Assembly (NCBI GenBank): GCA_030654635.1
Contig: JAURXE010000510.1
Coordinates: 1 to 5,214 of the forward strand
From: Pseudomonas sp.
Lineage (GTDB): Bacteria; Pseudomonadota; Gammaproteobacteria; Pseudomonadales; Pseudomonadaceae
Length of the DNA stretch: 5,214 bases
Reading direction: 5' to 3'
Shown here: positions 1-4,860 of the stretch, in pieces
Position numbering within the stretch: position 1 is the first letter of the stretch
How the letters are laid out: the number at the start of each line of letters is the position of its first letter
Notes under the pieces: generated by a model
What the model was told of the DNA's origin: nothing
Databases searched by the model: none
Seen by the model: only the letters and a program-made list of their open reading frames with translations
Program-made: the position numbers and the translations under genes

Positions 1-58
1 CTGCGCCGTTTTGCCCTCTGATGCCCGCGTTTGGCGCATCCGGGCCGCATTCTTTAAA

Positions 59-83
59 CCACTCAGGTGGGCTGCCACTCAGG
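59..83. repeat. 9-bp direct repeat upstream of puuB
   Basis: CCACTCAGG occurs at 59-67 and again at 75-83, a start-to-start spacing of 16 bases. The first copy also forms a small inverted repeat with the following bases (CCAC at 59-62, GTGG at 67-70). The pair lies 88-112 bases before the puuB ATG, where a regulator of a polyamine-catabolism gene could bind. No convincing -35/-10 pair was found next to it, so a regulatory role is inference from position only. Confidence 0.3.
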
Positions 84-170
84 CAGATCCTCTATTAGCC
101 GTGAGCTAAGACTAACAAGGCAACTTTGCCGCCGATCAAGCGGCTATGTGCACCCTCAGGATTTCAAGAC

Positions 171-1460
171 ATGAGCAGCCAACGCTGTAACTCGTACTAC
201 ACCGCCAGCCTTAATGAAGAAACCGCTTACCCGCGCCTCGAAGGCGAGCAGCGGGTCGATGTGGTTATCATCGGCGGCGGCTTTACCGGCGTTGCCACAG
301 CGGTCGAACTGGCCGAACGCGGCTTTAAAGTGGCCATCGTCGAGGCCAAAAAAATTGGCTGGGGCGCCACTGGCCGTAACGGCGGGCAGGTGACGGGCAG
401 CCTGTCCGGCGATGCCAATATGCGCAAGCAAATGGCCGGCAAGCTGGGTGATAAGGTCGATGACTTCATCTGGCACTTGCGCTGGCGCGGCCACGAAATT
501 ATCAAGAACCGGGTGGCCAAGTACGGCATCCAGTGCGACCTTAAACACGGTCACCTGCACGCGGCCTACAAGCCCAGCCATATGGACGAGTTGCAGGCCG
601 ACTACGACGAAGCCGTGCGCCGCGGCATGGGCGACGATGTGCAGATGATCAGCGCCGCCGACATGCCCAAGTACTTGGCCACCGACATCTACCATGGCGC
701 CCTGCACAACACACGCAACATGCACCTGCACTCGTTGAACCTGTGCATCGGTGAGGCCAAGGCCGCAGTCAGCCTTGGTGCGCTGATTTTCGAAAACTCG
801 CCGGTAGTCGAAATCATTCACAGCGACACCCCCGTGGTGGTCACCGAGCACGGCAGGATCACCGCCAACTCGGTGATTCTGGCTGGCAACGCCTATCACA
901 AGCTGGAGAAGAGCAAGCTGGGCGGCATGATCTTCCCGGCCTCCGGTGGCATCGTCACCACCAAACCGCTGGGTGCCGAACTGGCCGCCAGCCTTAACCC
1001 CCATGACTTGGCCGTATACGACTGCCGCTTCGTGCTCGACTACTACCGCATGACCGCCGACAAACGCCTGCTGTTCGGCGGCGGCACCAACTACTCGGGC
1101 CGCGACTCGCGCGACATCGCCGCCGAGTTGCGCCCGGCCATTGAACACACCTTCCCGCAACTCAAAGGCGTGGAGATCGAGTTCCAGTGGAGCGGCATGA
1201 TGGGCATCGTCATCAACCGTATTCCGCAGTTGGGCAAGCTGTCGAAGAACGTCTGGTACGCCCAGGGCTACTCGGGCCATGGCGTGGCCACCACCCATAT
1301 AGTCGGTGAAATCATGGCCAATGCCGTGAGCGGCTCGATGGAGAAATTCGACACCTTCGCCGGCGTCAGCCATATCCGCCTGCCGGTCGGTGCCTGGTTG
1401 GGCAACCAGATGATGGCGGTCGGCATGTGGTACTACCAACTGCTCGAACGCCTGCGTTAA
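171..1460 (+). CDS. puuB: Gamma-glutamylputrescine oxidase (PuuB-type FAD oxidoreductase)
   Basis: Predicted cytoplasmic flavoenzyme of the DAO (D-amino acid oxidase-like) family. Family members oxidise gamma-glutamylputrescine to gamma-glutamyl-aminobutyraldehyde in the glutamylated putrescine pathway, releasing ammonia and H2O2. From the ATG at 171 it is 429 aa, close to the 426 aa I recall for E. coli PuuB. The N-terminus has SYYTAS, as in PuuB. The Rossmann FAD motif GGGFTG is at residues 35-40, the probable ribose-binding Glu is E58, and GATGRNGGQ is at 65-73. Later PuuB-like stretches include VILAGNAY, LDYYRMTAD, FPQLKGV and the near-C-terminal QGYSGHGV. The frame is open upstream to a TTG at 126, but the ATG at 171 has AGGA at 158-161 with a 9-base spacer and gives the family-like N-terminus. 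No other puu gene is visible in the window. Pseudomonads often carry several PuuB paralogues, so the exact amine substrate is less certain than the family. Confidence 0.9.
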   Translation: MSSQRCNSYYTASLNEETAYPRLEGEQRVDVVIIGGGFTGVATAVELAERGFKVAIVEAKKIGWGATGRNGGQVTGSLSGDANMRKQMAGKLGDKVDDFIWHLRWRGHEIIKNRVAKYGIQCDLKHGHLHAAYKPSHMDELQADYDEAVRRGMGDDVQMISAADMPKYLATDIYHGALHNTRNMHLHSLNLCIGEAKAAVSLGALIFENSPVVEIIHSDTPVVVTEHGRITANSVILAGNAYHKLEKSKLGGMIFPASGGIVTTKPLGAELAASLNPHDLAVYDCRFVLDYYRMTADKRLLFGGGTNYSGRDSRDIAAELRPAIEHTFPQLKGVEIEFQWSGMMGIVINRIPQLGKLSKNVWYAQGYSGHGVATTHIVGEIMANAVSGSMEKFDTFAGVSHIRLPVGAWLGNQMMAVGMWYYQLLERLR

Positions 1461-1536
1461 TCGGCGCGAAAGCCCCAGGGCAGGGCGTGCGATTAAAAGC
1501 CGCTACTTGAGCTTGAGTCGCGCAGCCGGCCGTGGG

Positions 1537-1552
1537 CGCGGCTTAAGCCGCG
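1537..1552. repeat. 16-bp perfect palindrome
   Basis: CGCGGCTTAAGCCGCG is its own reverse complement. As RNA it would give a 6-bp GC-only stem with a TTAA loop. It begins 77 bases after the puuB stop and ends 6 bases before the terminator hairpin. There is no T-tract after it on either strand, so it is not an intrinsic terminator by itself. It may stabilise the mRNA 3' end or bind a protein. Confidence 0.6.
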
Positions 1553-1558
1553 GGTAAA

Positions 1559-1584
1559 CCTGAGCAGGAGTTCTGCTGGTTTTT
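1559..1584 (+). terminator. Probable rho-independent terminator after puuB
   Basis: AGCAG at 1563-1567 pairs with CTGCT at 1573-1577 around a GAGTT loop. CC at 1559-1560 can pair with GG at 1578-1579 across a two-base bulge. A run of five T follows at 1580-1584. The position about 100 bases after the puuB stop and before the tRNA promoter region fits separation of the two units. The stem is short, so efficiency is uncertain. Confidence 0.55.
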
Positions 1585-1621
1585 CGTCAACCCGCTACGC
1601 CATGGCATGACAAAAGCGCCG

Positions 1622-1651
1622 TTGCTGGTTAACATGCCCCGCGCTTACAAC
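1622..1651 (+). promoter_or_regulatory. Candidate sigma-70 promoter for the tRNA
   Basis: TTGCTG (1622-1627) and TACAAC (1646-1651) are separated by 18 bases. The -10 matches the consensus at 4 of 6 positions and the -35 at 3 of 6. The bases just after the -10 (CTCGTG) are moderately GC-rich, as in many stringently controlled stable-RNA promoters. The predicted transcript start near 1658 leaves a short leader before the mature tRNA. That leader contains a 5-bp inverted repeat (TGCAG 1656-1660, CTGCA 1666-1670). It is chosen mainly by position. Confidence 0.35.
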
Positions 1652-1679
1652 CTCGTGCAGTCTCCCTGCATTCGCGTAT

Positions 1680-1756
1680 GTCCCAGTAGCTCAATTGGAT
1701 AGAGCATCCCCCTCCTAAGGGGAAGGTTGGTGGTTCGACCCCACTCTGGGACACCA
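1680..1756 (+). tRNA. tRNA-Arg (anticodon CCT)
   Basis: A full cloverleaf can be drawn by hand. The 7-bp acceptor stem is GTCCCAG (1680-1686) with CTGGGAC (1746-1752). The D stem is GCTC/GAGC (1689-1692, 1702-1705). The anticodon stem is TCCCC/GGGGA (1707-1711, 1719-1723) around the loop CTCCTAA, placing anticodon CCT at 1714-1716. The variable region has 5 bases (1724-1728). The T stem is GGTGG/CCACT with one G-T pair, and its loop is TTCGACC. Discriminator A is 1753 and CCA is encoded at 1754-1756. It decodes AGG arginine codons, which are rare in high-GC pseudomonads. This tRNA type is a known integration target for genomic islands. Confidence 0.97.
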
Positions 1757-1803
1757 TATAAATCAATGGCTTAGCCTAAAACTCCCAGGATCGAAAAGCG
1801 TTC

Positions 1804-1823
1804 ATGGGTGCATTATGGGTGCA
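1804..1823 (+). repeat. Tandem 9-bp repeat 3' of the tRNA
   Basis: ATGGGTGCA occurs at 1804-1812 and 1815-1823, an 11-base period, so both copies would lie on the same face of the helix. The first copy begins 47 bases after the tRNA CCA. Short tandem repeats just beyond a tRNA attachment site are seen in several island families, where they can act as integrase or excisionase arm sites. That role here is inference. Confidence 0.55.
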
Positions 1824-1947
1824 GTTTCGAATAAAAAGCCCCGCACAGAATCACTCTGGCTGCGTAATTGCTTCTCACTTGACCACCTAATTGCATCGCC
1901 ACTGACCAGTCGTTTGCATTCGCGCTGACCAACTGTTTAGCGGGCGC

Positions 1948-1962
1948 CACTCGGGGGGAGTG
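1948..1962. repeat. Inverted repeat CACTC-N5-GAGTG
   Basis: CACTC at 1948-1952 and GAGTG at 1958-1962 flank five G residues. It lies about 130 bases beyond the 3' end of the MFS gene. The same arm sequences form the palindrome upstream of the MFS gene (3361-3375). There is no T-tract beside it, so a terminator is unlikely. Confidence 0.4.
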
Positions 1963-2091
1963 CGTCAGCCAAGCACTGAAGGACTGCAACCGACCCATAA
2001 CTGCCGGTGACGACTGGCAGAAGTCGGCCAGAAGCGGCCGGTCAAAAATGTCAAACCGTGGTCTGATTCCGATAACTGGCCGGCTACTAAC

Positions 2092-3324
2092 TCACGTTGG
2101 ATAGTTTACGGCGGCACCCGCTGATGTGGCTGCTGGGACTTCTTTGGGAAGCTTTAGGGTCAACACGATGAGCAATACACCTACGCCGCTAATGGTGGCA
2201 TATACCCCAGCAAAGCTGCCGCTGTGATTGGCCAACAGTCCTGCGCCGTAGTTGCCAAGCATGCCACCAGAGCCTTGCATCACGTTGGCGACACCGAATA
2301 TGGATACGGCCATCGCGCCAGATGATGCCAGCTTGGAAACGTAAGCGGGGATAAGGCCGAAGATTGGGTAAAAGGCTGTAGAGAACAGCCCCGCAGCGAT
2401 TAACGGCCAATGACCTGAAGGGTGTGTCGCAAATATAAGTGAAGCCGCTACCACGCAGCCATACACCAGCAGCATGGCGGCTCGTAACCCGATGCGGTCT
2501 GATATCCAACCGACTGCCAGACCCGCAAACATGCCCACGAGGCCAATCACGGCCCAGACCTGAGCGCTGAATTGCACGTCAAAACCCAGCTCTGTGCGCA
2601 GATAGGACGAGAGGTAGGTTTGGAACGGAAAGGTGGCAAACCCGATCAAGAAATTCATCGACCAGATCAGCAATACCCAGGGCTTTATTAGCGCTGAGCG
2701 CCTGCGTGGCACCGCCAATTCGACGGCCATGGGTGTTACGGCCAGCGGGACTTTTGGGCTGAGCAAACCGCCTTTGTTGAACACCACCAGCACCAGCAGA
2801 GTCATGGCCACCGTGAGTAGGCCCACCCACCACCAGACGCTGCGCCACTCACCTTGCGCAGCATACAGGGGCACCAGCAGGCTGTTGATCGCAACGCCAT
2901 AACTGGTACCACTCGATACCAGGCCCATGGCCAGACCTCGGTAGCGGTAGGCCGTGACCCTGGTAATGACATCGACCATAGGGACAAAGACCGTTGCAGC
3001 CGTGCCTGCCAGCAGGGTCAGCAACGCGCCGATGGTAAGGATATTGTTTGATAGCGGAATCAGCAGCAAAGCCAGTGCACATACCGCCCCTGAGGCTACG
3101 ATCATCCTTCCACCGCCAATTATGGGCGTCAGCCACACGGCCAGCAGTGCGCAGAGCAGAAAACCCAGCTGCGCCGAGGCCGTAATACTGCCCACGTAGG
3201 AAAAATCGAAACCCAGAGATGCCTGCATGTCGGGTACGAGCTGGGCAAACAGGTAAATCCCGAAGCCATAAGTCGCGGCTACCAGGCTGGTTAACAACAC
3301 TACAATCGCAGCATTCAAACGCAT
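2092..3324 (-). CDS. Major facilitator superfamily (MFS) transporter
   Basis: Predicted inner-membrane secondary transporter of 410 aa, a normal MFS length. Hydrophobicity suggests 12 helices in two six-helix halves, joined by a basic cytoplasmic loop near residues 184-215 that contains three consecutive Arg (about 207-209). The loop between helices 8 and 9 has a good motif A (GWISDRIGLR, about 272-281). The matching loop 2/3 (WLTPIIGGGR) lacks the usual Asp-Arg pair. The helix 4-5 region has RYRGLAMG followed by a glycine-rich helix. The ATG at 3324 is chosen. An in-frame GTG at 3333 would add three residues, but nothing resembling a ribosome binding site precedes it, while the ATG has only a weak GGTG six bases upstream. 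No enzyme or regulator gene adjoins it, so substrate and direction of transport cannot be called. A palindrome at 3361-3375 may control it. Confidence 0.88.
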   Translation of the reverse strand: MRLNAAIVVLLTSLVAATYGFGIYLFAQLVPDMQASLGFDFSYVGSITASAQLGFLLCALLAVWLTPIIGGGRMIVASGAVCALALLLIPLSNNILTIGALLTLLAGTAATVFVPMVDVITRVTAYRYRGLAMGLVSSGTSYGVAINSLLVPLYAAQGEWRSVWWWVGLLTVAMTLLVLVVFNKGGLLSPKVPLAVTPMAVELAVPRRRSALIKPWVLLIWSMNFLIGFATFPFQTYLSSYLRTELGFDVQFSAQVWAVIGLVGMFAGLAVGWISDRIGLRAAMLLVYGCVVAASLIFATHPSGHWPLIAAGLFSTAFYPIFGLIPAYVSKLASSGAMAVSIFGVANVMQGSGGMLGNYGAGLLANHSGSFAGVYATISGVGVLLIVLTLKLPKEVPAATSAGAAVNYPT

Positions 3325-3360
3325 GGTCAGCACCGTAGTAACGGTTGGAATTGACAGCAG

Positions 3361-3375
3361 TCACTCAGGGAGTGA
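3361..3375. promoter_or_regulatory. Candidate operator upstream of the MFS gene
   Basis: TCACTC (3361-3366) and GAGTGA (3370-3375) form a perfect 6-bp inverted repeat with a three-base spacer. It is centred about 44 bases upstream of the MFS ATG, a typical place for a dimeric regulator to bind near a promoter or 5' leader. It could instead fold as a small hairpin in the 5' leader. No regulator gene is present in the window to pair it with. Confidence 0.4.
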
Positions 3376-3648
3376 GCTACAAAAACATGGCGTGCTCGAC
3401 GCGCAAGTCCTTAGGGCGGAAAAGCATCTGGTGGTGCGTCCATCATTAAGTAAACGTGCGGGATTCTGCTTTTTCTTACGCAAAGTCAACGCTGTCTGTT
3501 TTCATTGCGCTGCATCGGCTCGACTCTACTTAGCCAGCAATTCGGATGATTGGTAAAAGCGTCCTGCATGTGTTCTATAACGCCATGTTGCATGCTTATT
3601 GGCGGCTCAGAAGACGTGCACACTGAATCACTCAGTGGCTGAAAATTC

Positions 3649-3672
3649 AAAAAAAGGCGCCACTAGGGCGCC
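3649..3672 (-). terminator. Rho-independent terminator of the glycine-zipper gene
   Basis: Read on the minus strand, GGCGCC (3672-3667) is followed by a CTAGT loop, a second GGCGCC (3661-3656) and seven T residues (3655-3649). This is a 6-bp all-GC stem with a clean T-tract, about 70 bases after the stop of the small exported protein gene. It ends that unit before the MFS upstream region. Confidence 0.85.
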
Positions 3673-3744
3673 ATCAGGTCAAAGGTTAGGGCCACGACCT
3701 GCAAACGTGGAGCACACACAATTCATTTCCTGGTTGCTGTTGTC

Positions 3745-4071
3745 TCAGTTGCTCGCCGAGAGTCGTGCGGCATCGTCCTGCAGTTCCTGTGGCAAGCGGT
3801 TGGGGCGTACTTCGGTAAGGCTGCCGTCGTCATTTCTGACCAGAAAGGCCCGCCCACTCTGGCCACTGCCATGCTGAATCTGCTCGCCACTGAAGTAACC
3901 AATGGCCGCGCCAACCAAAGCGCCGATTGGGCCGCCGGCTGCGCCGCCGAGTAATACGCCGGTGCCACTGCCGAAGGTTTGTCCGGCGCGATTTTCTTCG
4001 GTGCTACCGACAATTTCCGCAGCATTAGCTAGGGGCGCGAGCAGTACCAAGGTGAGTAAAAGTTTGTTCAT
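3745..4071 (-). CDS. Small exported glycine-zipper protein
   Basis: Unnamed protein of 108 aa. Residues 1-17 form a Sec signal peptide (MNKLLL, hydrophobic core, cleavage after ANA or one residue later), so the mature protein of about 91 aa is periplasmic or membrane-associated. There is no lipobox Cys. Residues 34-62 form a glycine zipper with Gly at 34, 38, 42, 46, 50, 54, 58 and 62, spaced by exactly four and separated mostly by small or hydrophobic residues. This suits one or two tightly packed membrane helices, as in glycine-zipper 2TM / 17-kDa-antigen-like outer membrane proteins. A polar charged tail follows (DDGSLTEVRPNRLPQEL and beyond). The ATG at 4071 has GGAG eight bases upstream (4083-4080). 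An 11-base palindrome GGCTTGAAGCC lies at 4100-4110, in the 5' leader or promoter region. The gene appears monocistronic, with its own terminator. Its function is not known to me; envelope integrity or stress is a guess from the fold. Confidence 0.85.
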   Translation of the reverse strand: MNKLLLTLVLLAPLANAAEIVGSTEENRAGQTFGSGTGVLLGGAAGGPIGALVGAAIGYFSGEQIQHGSGQSGRAFLVRNDDGSLTEVRPNRLPQELQDDAARLSASN

Positions 4072-4206
4072 TTGCCTGTCTCCGAACTTGATTTAAGGTG
4101 GCTTGAAGCCGACGGAGAAAGTGTCGCAATATCTTCTGGCTCAAAGAATGACCAGCTTTTCTAATAGACTGTTTCAGGATTTGGAATTGTTGGTGAGGGC
4201 GTGGCA

Positions 4207-4251
4207 AATCATCCAGTCGCCCCCGTTGGCTGGGGGATAACTGGGATGATT
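4207..4251. repeat. Long imperfect hairpin between two minus-strand genes
   Basis: AATCATCC (4207-4214) pairs with GGATGATT (4244-4251). AGT (4215-4217) pairs with ACT (4240-4242) past a bulged G at 4243. CCCCC (4220-4224) pairs with GGGGG (4232-4236) across a small internal loop, leaving a 7-base apical loop. That gives 16 base pairs in 45 bases. Neither strand has a proper T-tract after it. It sits 100 bases downstream of the DUF1348 stop and 136 bases upstream of the glycine-zipper start. It could be a 3'-end stabilising structure, a weak terminator or a protein site. Confidence 0.5.
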
Positions 4252-4291
4252 CAAGAGGGGGGAAAGTGCTTGCGCTGGGCTTTTAGCCTGA

Positions 4292-4317
4292 GCAGGGCGT
4301 CTCGCCATTGGCCCTGC
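4292..4317. repeat. Inverted repeat downstream of the DUF1348 gene
   Basis: GCAGGGC (4292-4298) and GCCCTGC (4311-4317) form a 7-bp stem with a 12-base loop, 35-60 bases after the DUF1348 stop in its direction of reading. No T-tract follows on the minus strand, so it is at best a T-poor terminator or mRNA-end hairpin. An alternative inner hairpin, GGCG (4296-4299) with CGCC (4303-4306), competes with it. Confidence 0.4.
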
Positions 4318-4351
4318 GTTTATACGTGGTCAGGTTTTCAGCATGGGGTGA

Positions 4352-4828
4352 TCAAAGGCCCAGTTCACTGAGACTCGGATGGTCGTCGGGACGACGGCCT
4401 TGTGGCCAGTGGAACAGTCGCTCAGCGTGGCTAATCGGCAGGTCGTTGATGCTGGCGTAACGTGCCTGCATCAGCCCCTGGTCATCGAACTCCCAGTTCT
4501 CGTTGCCGTAGGAGCGAAACCATTGGCCATTGGCGTCGTGCCACTCATAGGCGAAGCGCACGGCGATGCGGTTGTCAGTGTGGGCCCAGAGCTCCTTGAT
4601 CAAGCGGTACTCGTGCTCGCGCTGCCATTTGCTGGCGAGGAAGGCGCGGATCTGTTCGCGGCCCAGCGGGAACTCATGGCGATTGCGCCAGCGACTGTCC
4701 GGTGTATACGCCAGCGCCACGCGCTCGGGGTCGCGGCTGTTCCAGCCATCTTCTGCCATGCGCACTTTCTGCATGGCGGTTTCTCGGGTAAAGGGCGGCA
4801 GAGGCGGGCGGGTTTCGGGGTTGTTCAT
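4352..4828 (-). CDS. DUF1348 / NTF2-like family protein
   Basis: Predicted soluble protein of 158 aa in the DUF1348 family, part of the NTF2/SnoaL-like cone-shaped alpha+beta fold. Family-typical stretches are [21 protein letters not shown] (approximately residues 25-45), RWRNRHEF (47-54), a KWQRE segment (68-72), [10 protein letters not shown] (74-83), [12 protein letters not shown] (87-98), [12 protein letters not shown] (103-114) and ASINDLPI (125-132). These are the conserved aromatic-rich core of the family, and no characterised reaction is known to me. The fold often makes a ligand pocket in small enzymes and accessory proteins. The ATG at 4828 has AGGA eight bases upstream on the minus strand. 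It follows the [2Fe-2S] reductase stop by 32 bases on the same strand, so the two are probably co-transcribed. The stop is TGA at 4354-4352. Confidence 0.88.
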   Translation of the reverse strand: MNNPETRPPLPPFTRETAMQKVRMAEDGWNSRDPERVALAYTPDSRWRNRHEFPLGREQIRAFLASKWQREHEYRLIKELWAHTDNRIAVRFAYEWHDANGQWFRSYGNENWEFDDQGLMQARYASINDLPISHAERLFHWPQGRRPDDHPSLSELGL

Positions 4829-4860
4829 GGTCAGTGTCCTGATTGGGCGGTGCGGTGGGC

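Larger units (their letters stand above)
1757..2091. other. Gene-free zone between tRNA-Arg and the MFS gene
   Basis: No open frame here has a ribosome binding site or a recognisable product. A plus-strand frame from ATG 1815 gives about 37 residues with no known motif, and a minus-strand frame at 1813-1998 gives 61 unrecognised residues. The stretch holds a tandem 9-bp repeat (1804-1823), an inverted repeat (1948-1962) and a GGCC-rich folded segment near the MFS stop. In the latter, CTGGC 2014-2018 pairs with GCCAG 2027-2031, and 2033-2042 pairs with 2075-2085 with one bulge. It resembles the junction seen after tRNA genes used as attachment sites, but no integrase remains in the window. Confidence 0.5.
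3325..3744. other. Gene-free upstream region of the MFS gene
   Basis: This stretch of about 420 bases looks more AT-rich than its flanks. A 77-residue plus-strand frame (3323-3556) and a 92-residue one (3599-3877) have no convincing ribosome binding site or family features, and the second runs antisense into the glycine-zipper gene. It holds the palindrome at 3361-3375, an inverted repeat CACTGA/TCAGTG at 3621-3637, and the minus-strand terminator at 3649-3672. The MFS promoter should lie here. The best -35-like element (TTGACT on the minus strand, 3489-3484) has no well-spaced -10, so none is called. Confidence 0.5.

Noticed and set aside
1..110. End of an upstream gene, for example LRRFAL followed by TGA at 19-21, or other open frames up to base 110.
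   Set aside because: Two or three frames are open over this short stretch and none can be recognised, so no partial gene is called.
126..170. TTG at 126 as the puuB start.
   Set aside because: It adds 15 residues unlike the PuuB N-terminus. The ATG at 171 has a well-spaced AGGA and gives the expected length.
156..1439. A 427-codon open frame on the minus strand, antisense to almost all of puuB.
   Set aside because: Its composition (rich in His, Val, Ala, Gly and Asp without domain motifs) is typical of the antisense of a GC-biased gene. puuB itself has clear family motifs and a ribosome binding site.
1813..1998. A 61-codon minus-strand frame after the tRNA.
   Set aside because: No family features and no integrase-like motif. 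Its 3' end coincides with the tandem repeat, so it is probably not coding.
3464..3489. TTGACT plus CAGAAT on the minus strand as a promoter for the MFS gene.
   Set aside because: The spacer is only 14 bases and the -10 is weak, so it does not meet a reasonable sigma-70 pattern.
3510..3540. A partial likeness to the tRNA 3' end (GGCTCGACTCTACT) that could be a second attachment site.
   Set aside because: The match to the tRNA segment at 1732-1756 is broken every few bases and does not extend. A real attachment duplicate would be nearly identical.
3323..3556. A 77-codon plus-strand frame upstream of the MFS gene.
   Set aside because: No ribosome binding site, no recognisable motif, and it runs across the expected promoter region of the divergent MFS gene.
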